NCBI RefSeq assembly: GCF_000003815.2 | Contig: NC_049988.1 | Location: 12,073,713 to 12,117,377 of the forward strand | From: Branchiostoma floridae | Taxonomy: Eukaryota; Chordata; Leptocardii; Amphioxiformes; Branchiostomatidae | Length of the DNA: 43,665 nucleotides | Reading direction: 5' to 3' | In this document: piece by piece, positions 20,816 to 30,023 of the stretch | Layout of the letters: each line of letters opens with the position of its first letter | Numbering within the stretch: the stretch's first letter is position 1 | Notes under the pieces: model-generated | What the model was told of the DNA's origin: nothing | What the model saw: the letters and a program-made list of their open reading frames with translations, nothing else | Database searches by the model: none | Position numbers and translations under genes: made by a program

Positions 20816-21193
20816 AGAACCCCTTAGGCACTTAGGCAGGGCACCTTGGCACTGGAGCTTTATATGTAGCTGTGTACGATCACATTCACCAAGGACGTTT
20901 TGTTTTTGAATAGATGTTTTCAGAGTAAACAGAATAGCCCAGGAAACCATCAGTGGCTTTTTATGTCACGTATGTGGCTCGATAGTAGCGAGGTGTGGTA
21001 TGTGGGTGTCAATTACAGTATGGAATTCTGCAGATGCTTAGTGGTGGCGCCCATCTCAATTTCTTTAGCCCCTGGGCCACACATTTGTGCAAGCCGTTAC
21101 AGCATTTGGCTGGTCCGCGGCTAGTGATGCGTGTTTAACTCCCGTACTCTTCCTCAAATGCTGAGTGCAATACACTATGAGGACTATGTCACA

Positions 21194-21326
21194 TAGTATG
21201 TGTGTCGTGTCGTCTGACATGTTCCCTCATCTCAGGCCATAAGGACCGCTACATATTCTTACGTACTATGTGTGACGTGACGTCTGACATGTTTCCTCGC
21301 CCCAGGCCATAAGAACCGCTACCTGT
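21194..21326 (+). repeat. Tandem duplication of a splice acceptor region (2 x ~63 bp, 70-bp offset)
   Basis: 21194-21256 and 21264-21326 match at about 53 of 63 positions by hand count. Both contain TCTGACATGTT, a pyrimidine tract, CAG|GCCATAAG and ACCGCTAC. The second CAG (ending 21305) opens the receptor exon. The first (ending 21235) is an equally good-looking acceptor. Confidence 0.9.
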
Positions 21327-21448
21327 TGGTGACCTTGGGCTGTGTGATGCTACTGATCACGCCCGCACCCAGTATGGACTTCGTGGAGGGAGAAGGGAAC
21401 TACAACCAGACCAACGTGACGACCATGGAGCCACCGCCGGCACTAACG
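21306..21448 (+). CDS. Receptor exon: extracellular N-terminus
   Basis: Bounded by CCCCAG before 21306 and ACG|GTACTT at 21449. It starts with two bases of a split codon and encodes HKNRYLLVTLGCVMLLITPA, then PSMDFVEGEGNYNQTNVTT. The frame upstream of the acceptor hits TGA without an ATG, so translation starts either in an earlier exon or at the internal Met (21347). The basic-plus-hydrophobic beginning looks like a signal peptide. Confidence 0.8.
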
Positions 21449-24084
21449 GTACTTCGAACTTAAAAAAAAATCTGGTTTCGAAGTCTCTCAGCAATGATGT
21501 TGTCTATTCTGGATGTATATTTCTGTTGCTATATTTTGTATTATAAATTCATATTGCTAATGTAACTAGACAAACCATCGATCATATAACATACACTTTT
21601 ATCTCCACTATAACAGAAAAGCGAGGAGAAGTTGAATTTATCCAGCAATAGTCTCATTTTGTATCTGTTAACTGTATCTTAAGTATCCCCATCATGTGTG
21701 ATGATTTTGTAAGAAAAAATCTATTCAAATGTGCATTGATTTTGTTTTGCTGTAGATGGTTTTAAAGACAATAATGATTCTGGTCAATTTTGATTGATAT
21801 GAGGTACGCAAGTCAACTCCAAACTTTAAGGCTGCGATGTATTTTAATCGAATAAACCATTCATTAATTTAACAGAAGTCTCTAATCTTAGTGGTCCTTC
21901 TTTTCCAGGTGACAGCCTACCTAATGACGACCATCAGTGCTGTCGTGTTCCTGGTGGGTTTGACCGGCAACTCGCTGGTTATCTACGTGGTGGCGCGGTT
22001 CCAGGAGATGCACACCGTCACCAACTACTACATCTCCAACCTGGCCGTCACGGACCTCGCCTTCCTCATCTGCTGTCTCCCGTTCAGCGCCGTCAAACAC
22101 GTCACGTTCGAGTGGGAACTGGGGCTGTTCATGTGCAAGTTTGTCAGCTACATGATGCAGGTCTGTATAACATTAGCATAAATTATGCAAATTAAGGTGA
22201 CCACACCATATGCCACAAAATGTTTAAAATGTTCGCACCTTTTATTTGATGAGTAGATGGCAAGTTTCTATAACTATTAGCTTTTTTTGTCTTGGATAAA
22301 CGATTGTGTGTACATAGTCAGTTTGCATTTATGTTTACCTTCATGAAAGGGAAACATACCGTTTTTGCTTAGTTTCCTCTCCCCCTTCCTACTTCTTCTC
22401 TAAACAACTAAGATCAATGAGCTAGACCAGACGGCTTTTGCTATTGTTACTGGTAAAGCAGCAGACATCCAATATGTCGCAACTGGCAGGACATAGCTAA
22501 AGGGACTGGTCACCGCAGGATGTATTTGAGTAAGAATAATCAGAGCAGTAGTTTGTGAGGCTGGGCCATGTGAAGGAAACCAATATGCATTCGCTTGCGA
22601 ATGTTACCTTTCTAGCTAACACTTTATTGCTTACCTACAGGTGACCGTGCAGGCGACCTGCCTAACCCTGGCCGTGCTGAGTGTAGACCGGTACTGCGCC
22701 ATCGTCCATCCGGTCACGTCCATGTCATTCAGAACCAAGAAGGTGGCAAAGATCCTCTGTGCATCTGTTTGGGCAGGTATGTATCAAAACTGAAGATTTC
22801 CTGCAGTTATCACATTAATCATAGGCTCTGAAATCAAGACCTTCGACCCCAAAGACTGGCGAGTATGTTATCATTTTGACTTGTTATCGTTTCAGTTATT
22901 TTGAGTTGTTTATACTATTCATTACCTTATTGTGAATACATGACTAGGTACTTATGATGCTTGTTTTCAAGCGTTTCATCCCCATAATCTGACTACGTAT
23001 AATATACATAGTGTGGCCTTACACAAACTATGGGACTGACTAGGGTATTCATTGCAGAATCGTCTGTCTTCACCCAACATATCCAAACTATACTTAAAAT
23101 CTATGTCACGTCATAATAAGAGAAATTCATATCCAATAGGGTAACATACACACTGTTACGCAGGAGAATGCCTGCTCTGCTCTGACCGCGTGGTAGGTGT
23201 GATACTTTACAGTACTGGGGAATGTTTGCGGTGGATCTATGGTCGTCATAACCTCTTCTCGGAGAACTTAAAATCACCGTAATTTTCCCCCATTCGTCTA
23301 CCCTTCTATTCTCTTCTACCGCGAAATTCAATCCCTGGGAGTATTCCCCCTTTACGGTGGTTTGTATGTTATCGTTGCAGCGTCCGCTCTTCTGGGTATC
23401 CCCGTGGCAGTCAACTACGAACTGGTGGAGTATGACTACTACGGTCGGCGCTACTACTGCCAGGAGGTGTGGCAATCTGAGTCGGGACAGCGAAGCTACA
23501 TGCTGTACACGGTCCTGCTGGCGTACGTTATCCCGCTGGCGTGCTGTGGGGCCTGCGGGGTCCTCATCATCCGCCGCCTGCTCACCCGTATGGAGCGGCA
23601 CCCAGCTCAGCAGCGGAACCAGGCCCGCCAGACCCGCCGTACAACCTGCATCATCGTCAGCGTGGTGGTTATCTTCGCCCTCTCATGGCTGCCTAACCAC
23701 GCCATCAACCTCTGGCGCGTCTACAACCTGAAGGCAGAGCTCACAGACACCATCGGCGCTCTGAAAGCAGCGGCCTTGATCCTCTCGTACTCCAACTCTG
23801 CTGTCAACCCTTTCGTGTACACACTCATCGGGGAGAACTATCGCAACTGCCTGAAGAAGTCCGCTCCGTGTGCGAGGAGAAAGAGTAACTACTCCTCCCG
23901 TTTTGGCAACAGCGTGACGAGATGCTCGTGTTTGAATGGTTCTAAAGGGGAGATGACGGTTACGTTCGGCGTGCGTCTAGGTCACGTGCGCAACCCGCCT
24001 CTGGAGATGAAAACGTCTTACCTGCCGTCGGAAACTGCCCAGGTTTCCATGCCGGACTTGGATGATGATGATAAGATCGTGTAG
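21306..24084 (+). CDS. Class A neuropeptide G-protein-coupled receptor, kisspeptin/galanin-receptor-like (four exons)
   Basis: A plasma-membrane receptor expected to bind an extracellular neuropeptide and signal through G proteins. The exons join in phase to ~410 residues. Order: N-terminus with two N-glycosylation sites (NQT, NVT); TM1 with GN; TM2 NLAVTDLAFL; Cys3.25 in MCKF; DRY in SVDRYCAIVHP; TM4 with VWAASALLGIP; EL2 Cys in YYCQEVW; TM5 Pro; TM6 FALSWLPNHAINLW; TM7 SYSNSAVNPFVY; helix 8 with Cys residues (possible palmitoylation); tail ending DLDDDDKIV. From memory of the families, TVTNYYISNLA, CCLPF and CKFV-Y-QV-VQATC point to the kisspeptin receptor (GPR54), while SWLP and the YSNS-VNP block point to galanin receptors. 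Ligand is unknown. Coding exons are markedly more GC-rich than the flanks. The start codon is not in these exons, unless the internal ATG at 21347 is used. No close AATAAA was noticed. Confidence 0.93.
21909..22160 (+). CDS. Receptor exon: TM1, TM2 and start of TM3
   Basis: 84 codons, phase 0 at both ends, bounded by TTTTCCAG and CAG|GTCTGT. It contains GLTGNSLVIYVV (TM1), NLAVTDLAFLICCLPF (TM2) and the Cys of TM3 in LFMCKFVSYMMQ. The intron at the Q|V position in TM3 lies within the MMQ-VTVQATC block shared in spirit with kisspeptin receptors. Confidence 0.95.
22161..22640 (+). other. Receptor intron (480 bp)
   Basis: GT...AG intron with no recognised repeat, AT-rich relative to the exons. 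Confidence 0.85.
22641..22776 (+). CDS. Receptor exon: TM3, DRY motif, start of TM4
   Basis: Bounded by CTACAG and GGGCAG|GTATGT; 45 codons plus one base. It encodes VTVQATCLTLAVLSVDRYCA, then IVHPVTSMSFRTKKVAK, ending in the TM4 Trp (SVWA). Residue 3.40, often Ile in this class, is Cys; counting back from R3.50, the human kisspeptin receptor as I recall it also has Cys there. Confidence 0.95.
23217..23350. mobile_element. Possible short MITE in the last receptor intron
   Basis: GGGGAATGTTTGCGGT on the left is loosely mirrored by ACCGCGAAATTCAATCCCTGG, then GAGTATTCCCC, on the right. The right end matches the TTTAATTTCGCGGT family at 6455. It ends 30 bp before the splice acceptor, so it supplies the sequence where the branch point is expected. 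Confidence 0.45.
23381..24084 (+). CDS. Receptor exon: TM4-TM7 and C-terminal tail
   Basis: Begins after GTTGCAG with two bases completing Ala and ends at TAG (24082-24084). It holds EL2 with its conserved Cys, TM5 (AYVIPLACCGACGVLI), a basic third loop (RRLLTRMERH, ARQTRRTT), TM6 with F6.44 and SWLP, TM7 NPFVY, and a ~70-residue tail. The tail is rich in Ser/Thr/Cys and ends in four Asp before KIV. Confidence 0.95.
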
Positions 24085-24148
24085 TGTAGGGTCAAACGTA
24101 AAAAAATGCCGCAACTTTACGTGCCGCTTCACTGCATGAGGTTTTATG

Positions 24149-24440
24149 GGTCCCAATTGCACCCGTGCCCGTCAGGGTTGTAGCCCCTGTCGGGCTCCGA
24201 AACAACAAATTTGTCCCGGCGGACTGCTGGATACTGGGGGGTGGGGGTACCCCTCGGTGTTCCCATGGATTGGTCACGGCGTCTGATTTTTACCAGGTCC
24301 CGGATTCATTTTAAGCCCGGCCGGGCCCCCAAATATCCCAGGAGCCACAGGGTGACCCACGGGGCCACGCAGGGGCTACGTTTGAAAGTGCCAAAAACAT
24401 CCCGTGAACTGACCTACAGGGCCCCCTTTTCAATTGAGAC
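24149..24440. mobile_element. CCCAATTG-ended GC-rich element, copy 2, in the likely 3'UTR
   Basis: It runs from GGTCCCAATTGCACCCGTGC to CCCCCTTTTCAATTGAGAC. Internal blocks (CAACAAATTTGTCCCGG, GCGGACTGCTGGAT, AGGAGCCACAGGGTG, CCACGGGGCCACG) match 34260-34568. It begins 64 bp after the receptor stop codon, so unless polyadenylation occurs very early it lies in the transcript. Confidence 0.88.
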
Positions 24441-26339
24441 TGTAGCCTAAAGAGAGGTCGCTTTGAAGATCACAGTTTTCGTTGCCACGATCATTTCTAA
24501 AACATTCCTAAGGCTACATTAGAGCAACGACAAATCCTTTGCAATAATGATCATGAATATCCGGATATCCAAGGTAGGATTAGATTCAAAATACATAAGA
24601 AGTATCCACTTTTGGTGCACATCTTGACTTTAAGTAGTGCTGTTCCTAGCTTTCCGTCAGTTCTGTTAAAGGGCATTGTAGATATCGCCACAAACGTACA
24701 ACAAGTATTGCACGGTGATGTTGTGTCACATCATTAGCCATCTAGAATATAAGAGGCAGTTAGAACAGGTTTCATATAAGAGTGTATCTTGGTTCTGTTG
24801 CATCGCCTTTAGCCGTTGTACAATAATGCTCATCTTCTTCAACACGTGCGATCTACTACCTCTAGATACAAGTGAATTGCACAATATCCAATCTTAAAAC
24901 AACGCCTGTATAAAGGAGCATTTTTTTCACGAAATTATGCCTTTACGAATGCAAGTGCTTTAAGATCAGGTTCTGTGTAGTAAAACGTACTTGAAAGCAA
25001 TATCATCAACAGTAACCGGGTATCGACATATCCGTCATGTACTGTATATATAACAGTAAATCTCAGGATGGAAGTTGACCGGGAAATATGTTGTCCTGTG
25101 CATTTTTCAGGACGAGTAGTATTTAAGTCATCAACGCTTTTGCACTAATGCCATCGTGCGATTTGGAGTTGTCGAAGCAGACTTATAAATCTAGATTCCA
25201 AATTGTAGCATCAAGCATTAGCTAGTTATAGAGTGTTTTGTTCATTCCTATCGTTAGCACAATGCACTTTACACGATGATCTAGCAAGGTTTTATTAGCA
25301 TCAACCAAAACACAAGAGGTTAAAGAAAAATACTTGCCGCAATCATTGCCTAAAATTCGCCACAGCTCAAGACTTCATCCTGTTTGAATGACAAATACTG
25401 TCACGGTTAAAGTTGTAATTAAAAAAAAAATCTATGGTCCAATTAAAAAACAGTCACTCACGGTACGTATTTTTTTAACAGTCGCATTGGTCTCCATCGG
25501 GTATGTGGCCTGTACAATTCTTGTGGCGTCAGCGGCCCGGCAGCATGACGTCATGAGTGGGTCAAATGTGCTCGGAAGTCTATACCGCCCAAAGCCTCGG
25601 GCGCAAATTCGTTTACTTCTTGTTTAGAAATTTGATATGGAGATTCTCATGGTATTCCTTACAATGCACACCTTTCATTTTTGAAATATGATCTACCAGG
25701 TTATACTTTCTTCTAATGTAAAGTCTGGTTTGCCTCAGGCTAGGCAGTCCGAATGTTCGCGAGCTAAGCCCTCATATAGACAAGCCACATGTAAAACGTC
25801 AATCAAGTCTTTACGTCATTTCAGTGGACGTTTTTTGTCGTCAAAACAGCGAGTAAGGCCAACAATACATTTGGCGGATCTTCTCAACAATCTGCTGGGC
25901 GAAAGGGGCATGTGAACAGCAAATCATGTTCTTACGTTGAACGTAGCGGTCTATTAAACCATCAGACAGGCGCCTTAACTTTAATTGGACCATTAGCGTT
26001 AAAGGTGGTTTGCTCGCGTGCCAAGAAGCCCAATACAAGGACACAAAGAAATTCTGTAGCTGAATAAACGAAAGTGAAAAGACTGCCAATACAGACTGGA
26101 AATCCCGTTAAGCAAATTATATGGATTTCACAGAGAAGCTCAGAAAGAATGCAGTCCATTGTGCGTTGGTGTGTGGGTGCGTGTGGGGAGGGGGCATTGC
26201 TTTTGACCGAACTACATGGAAGTGACTGTAGAGAGAGCTTGACCAACGTACCTACTGGTGTTATGGTCAGAAAACATTCAATGTAACGATTGTTTGATTT
26301 TTATCCTGAGCAATATGTCCCTGTAGGAAGGGAGATGTA
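24441..26339. other. Downstream flank of the receptor, no gene recognised
   Basis: No AATAAA was noticed in the first kilobase after the stop codon. A full cAMP-response-element core, TGACGTCA, lies at 25546-25553, but alone it is no evidence of a promoter. Open frames here are short and unrecognisable. Confidence 0.4.
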
Positions 26340-26545
26340 CTCAGCATCTAGCCTCTACCAGGCTTCGTAGATCGGCGGTCTAATTGTAGAAATTGCACAA
26401 ATAGAGTCATAGTACACTAGGGGAGTCAGCGCCAGAACAATCATCTCCTCACTCCGTATGTCGCAATCCGGCTGTACTTCTTTGGTCGGCTTACCTCTAT
26501 TTATAGTTTTCCCAGCAACTATGGAGTCTGGTAGAGACTACTGAG
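26340..26545. mobile_element. ~206-bp MITE with TAGCCTCTACCAGGC ends
   Basis: CTCAGCATCTAGCCTCTACC, then AGGCTTCGTAG, on the left pairs with CTATGGAGTCTGGTAGAGAC, then TACTGAG, on the right. A solo end of the same family (GGAGCCTGGTAGAGGCTAGG) lies near 16329. It is non-coding. Confidence 0.75.
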
Positions 26546-26970
26546 CATCCTTTGTCCCACTGAAAGCAATTTCTGTATGTAAACTGTATCCAATTTCGCA
26601 TTGATGCCACATATATAGTGTTTCTAGCTTTTCCAACGTACATGCTGACTGTTAAAGAGCTACAGTTTCTAAAGAAGACACTGATTTTATGTAAAGTTGT
26701 ATTTCAGATTGTAATATATGGAACAGAGGAATGTACTATTCAAGATTTGATATACTATTCAGGGTATATATTCAACATGTTACTACACAAAAGGATGTAT
26801 TTGATACACAAGGCCTTTTTATCTACTCGTGCCATGAGTGCTCTGTAGCCATCGAGAATTGTTGACAGTGATCAAGTGTAAACCTGATGTGCTTTAAAAC
26901 TTCACGTGTTTACCAAATGAATGTACAGACTACAATACTTTGAGGCAAAGTGATTTCCGACAGAAAGATC
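26546..26970. other. Gene-free stretch
   Basis: A 76-codon AT-rich frame (26618-26848) has no recognisable domain. Confidence 0.35.
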
Positions 26971-27260
26971 GGAACTCACATGTATGATTGTGCCACTTTA
27001 GTCTTTGTCAAGGAGTAGACAGTCTACCGCTTCTGTGACGTCACGATATGCAGATAGAACACCTGACTCGATAAGCAGTGGATCAAAAGATGCAGAAAGT
27101 TTCTGGCGCCCACCGTCTAAGGAGATTGTCAGGTTTAGATGTAAATAACTTCTTTCACTCCTCTTGCAAAAAAAGTTTGGTTCTGTATTCAATAATCTTA
27201 AATGAGTGCAGGAGACTCTAAGTCTAAGATATGTATTTGTGAAAAAATTTGAGTGAGTCC
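26971..27260. mobile_element. MITE with GGACTCACTCAAATTTTT end, copy 1
   Basis: The right end AAAAAATTTGAGTGAGTCC (27242-27260) is the complement of the left end of the second copy (ACTCACTCAAATTTTCGAC at 33581). The interiors share AGTCTTTGTCAAG, ATATAGAACACRTGACTC and AAGCAGTGGATCA. Its own left end (GGAACTCACATG) is decayed. Confidence 0.7.
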
Positions 27261-27397
27261 AAGTTTTATCTCAGAAATAGCAGTTGCATTTTGCTTCAGA
27301 ATGACATTTGTCGACACTTATGAACTGGCAAGCTCAGAATACACGACTGTGTATGTACATATAGTGTCATCATGGAGCCTTTAAGTAATGATATGTC

Positions 27398-28093
27398 TAG
27401 ACCCCCTTGCAGTCTTCGAGAAGGGGCTGTTGTTGTTTTTTTTTGGGGGGGGGGGAGTTGGTCCGCGATTTTCGACGTTGGTCTTGGTCTCTTGTGTCGG
27501 NNNNNNNNNNNNNNNNNNNNNNNNNNNNNNNNNNNNNNNNNNNNNNNNNNNNNNNNNNNNNNNNNNNNNNNNNNNNNNNNNNNNNNNNNNNNNNNNNNNN
27601 NNNNNNNNNNNNNNNNNNNNNNNNNNNNNNNNNNNNNNNNNNNNNNNNNNNNNNNNNNNNNNNNNNNNNNNNNNNNNNNNNNNNNNNNNNNNNNNNNNNN
27701 NNNNNNNNNNNNNNNNNNNNNNNNNNNNNNNNNNNNNNNNNNNNNNNNNNNNNNNNNNNNNNNNNNNNNNNNNNNNNNNNNNNNNNNNNNNNNNNNNNNN
27801 NNNNNNNNNNNNNNNNNNNNNNNNNNNNNNNNNNNNNNNNNNNNNNNNNNNNNNNNNNNNNNNNNNNNNNNNNNNNNNNNNNNNNNNNNNNNNNNNNNNN
27901 NNNNNNNNNNNNNNNNNNNNNNNNNNNNNNNNNNNNNNNNNNNNNNNNNNNNNNNNNNNNNNNNNNNNNNNNNNNNNNNNNNNNNNNNNNNNNNNNNNNN
28001 NNNNNNNNNNNNNNNNNNNNNNNNNNNNNNNNNNNNCCCCCCCCCCCCCCCAAAAAAACCCAGCCCCTTCCCGAAGACTGCAAGGGAGTCTAT
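27398..28093. mobile_element. Foldback element containing the largest assembly gap
   Basis: CTTGCAGTCTTCGAGAAGGG, then GCTG, a T run and G11 on the left face C15, A7, CCCAGCC and CCTTCCCGAAGACTGCAAG on the right. The outer bases (TCTAGAC and GTCTATGA) also pair. The arms are inverted copies and the unknown 536 bases lie between them. Open frames crossing the gap are artefacts. Confidence 0.85.
27501..28036. other. Assembly gap (536 N)
   Basis: An unsequenced interval inside the foldback element at 27398-28093. The size is an assembly estimate. Confidence 1.
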
Positions 28094-28141
28094 GATACAT
28101 GTCCGCTTCGAATTCCAGTCCTACATCGGCAGTTCTAGTTA

Positions 28142-28322
28142 GGCTAACGTCACATTTCCACAAAGGCACCCGGTCGAAAAGTACGATATAAAAGACAAGA
28201 AAAGACACAAATCGGACCAAAAATAATATACCTTGTGCAAACCAATTATTGCCATATATTTTCCTTTCTTCGTTTCCGCAAACAGCCCGGCCGGGCCCCG
28301 GGTAGGAAATGTAACGTAGGTC
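28142..28322. mobile_element. Harbinger-like MITE, copy 2 (TTA target duplication)
   Basis: The ends GGCTAACGTCACATTTCC and GGAAATGTAACGTAGGTC carry flanking TTA at 28139-28141 and 28323-28325. The GC-rich sub-terminal blocks (GGCACCCGGTCG and GCCCGGCCGGGCCCCGGG) are as in the other copies. It lies in opposite orientation relative to copy 1, judged by its interior. Confidence 0.85.
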
Positions 28323-29446
28323 TTACTCTCTTGACCTCTAACTGTTTTCTTATATATGTTTACCCTTCCATTAAAGGCTGAGACCGCCGAGGGAACATGA
28401 TTTGACAAAGCGCTCAAGGAAATTTTATAGCAACGAACGATTGTTAGTGTTTTGAGTGTTTCCTAGTCTTTTATATCATACTTTTACATCCTGTATGATA
28501 TCCATATCATGTAATCAAGGAGAGCACAACGTTCGCTCAGCGATCGCCGTTTAGTGAAAAAGGGGGTTTTAATGTAATTTATCCTATTGATGAATTTATC
28601 CTGTTCAATTTACTTTTAGTATAAGAGTAAGAATTTGGTCATTCCTATAACCCAGTTCTTTGCATTTCTTCAGTTTTATTCAGTCCACTCTCGTACGCGT
28701 GTACATATTCTAGGTGTATGAATTAGCTACTACATGTATGTATGTGAAGCTTTTGAAAAGGAGACAAGTTACAGAATAAAAGGCTTTGAATCGATCAAAC
28801 TGTCACATATATGAGCTCACGTGCGTTTATCAAGAGATTACCATGTTGTCTCCACTGTCTAGAACTAGGTGGGCACACACTTTGGGATTGACTTTTGCTC
28901 TGTTGATACTTTTGAAAGACATTTGATGGTGGAAGAAATGATATTTGTAGACGGAAATAATATAGAAGCAAGCTCTGGGCTCGTATTATTGTTATTTTAG
29001 TGTTTGAACCTTTATTCCAGTAATTGTAACAGTGACTTACCGGTGCCCCAAGTGCAGTGAGATACCACCATTATGATTAAGATTTAAGCTTCTCCGTAGT
29101 TATTTGCCCTTTGTCGTGTTAGTATTTTTACTATCTATGTTTTATATTGTAATTCCTATTTCAGTCTGTATTGCAATATAATAAACAAGGTTCTTAAAGT
29201 AACTACGCGTGACTTTTAGTGCATCTGTTTAAAACTAGTGTTACAAGTACTTAAGGTATGATGGGGGCTAGAATTAGTCGCCTATTACGCAAGTGTAAAA
29301 AGCTAAACGTTGTACAACTCATTGAAAGTGAAATGCATAGGATGACCTAACCAAATTATATTCCGCATTTCGACTCTGATGAATAGAATTGGATGATAGA
29401 TTGCACAGTAAAATGTCACAACGTACTTTGGAAGATTTTTTTGTGG
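28323..29446. other. Gene-free stretch with one solo MITE end
   Basis: ACCGGTGCCCCAAGTGCAGT, then GAGATACCACC (29039-29069), is the right terminal repeat of the TTAA MITE family without its partner. An AATAAA at about 29182 has no coding sequence upstream. Nothing else was recognised. Confidence 0.5.
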
Positions 29447-29800
29447 GACCGTGTAGCGCAGTGGCAGTGTATCTGCCTCGTGACCGAGAGGTCGCGGGAT
29501 CGAATCCGCCCCCCGGGCTACCGATCTTGTGCCCTTGGGAAAGGCACTTTACACGACTTTCCTCACTTTACTCAAGTGAAAATGAGTCGTCCCTCGGATA
29601 GGACGTTAAATGGAGGTCCCGTGTTTGGGGAGAGCCCGGGCACGTAAAAGAACCCGCCACATGTACGCGATGGTGCGATGTGAGCGGATCAAACCATTCC
29701 GGCCAACATGGGGTAGGGAATTTCCCGAGCAGCTTCGTAACCCCTGCTTCGCCTATTGAGTCAGTGAAGTCAAGCTTGCCTAAGCTTGATGTTTCTGACT
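29447..29800 (+). mobile_element. tRNA-derived SINE, longest copy (CCCTTGGGAAAGGC core family)
   Basis: A-box region GTGTAGCGCAGTGGCAGTG and B-box GGATCGAATCC (about 29508-29518) are followed by TGTGCCCTTGGGAAAGGCAC and TTTACACGACTTTCCTCAC. Then come CCCTCGGATAGGACG, TAAATGGAGGTCCCGTGT and CACGTAAAAGAACCCGCCAC. The family is the same as 13969-14150 but the body is ~350 bp. The segment near the 3' end contains CAAGCTTGCCTAAGCTTG, a hairpin. The insertion duplication was not found. Confidence 0.82.
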
Positions 29801-30023
29801 TAGGGAGAAGAGATGCTGCTACAGTTATCGCTATGGGCCGCTCGTCATCTTCATGATGGTAACATCAGGCCCTACGAACCTGATTTAGAAAAAAAAAAGA
29901 TATCGGAAAAACAGCGCAGTTTCCTCCAATTTGTGAATGCCCTGTGCAATTTCGCACAGTCCAGTGAGGTAACAGCTTCGGTGCAGAAAGCACGCTTTTG
30001 ACCGACTTGTGGACAGCTTGGTC

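Noticed and set aside
23101-23601. 166-codon minus-strand frame
   Set aside because: Shadow of the receptor's last exon and intron on the opposite strand.
23357-23731. 124-codon + frame in another phase
   Set aside because: Out-of-frame shadow of the GC-rich receptor exon; its peptide is low-complexity Ser/Thr/Trp with no family match.
25546-25553. TGACGTCA cAMP-response element as a promoter
   Set aside because: An eight-base motif without TATA, exon or conserved context; the same core at 27036-27043 lies in a MITE.
27372-28220. Several 228-279-codon open frames on both strands
   Set aside because: They are open only because they cross the 536-N gap.
29160-29190. AATAAA as the 3' end of a gene
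   Set aside because: No coding sequence was found upstream on the same strand.
29447-29525. Functional tRNA gene
   Set aside because: The tRNA-like head continues directly into a ~280-bp SINE body with a core shared with another copy.
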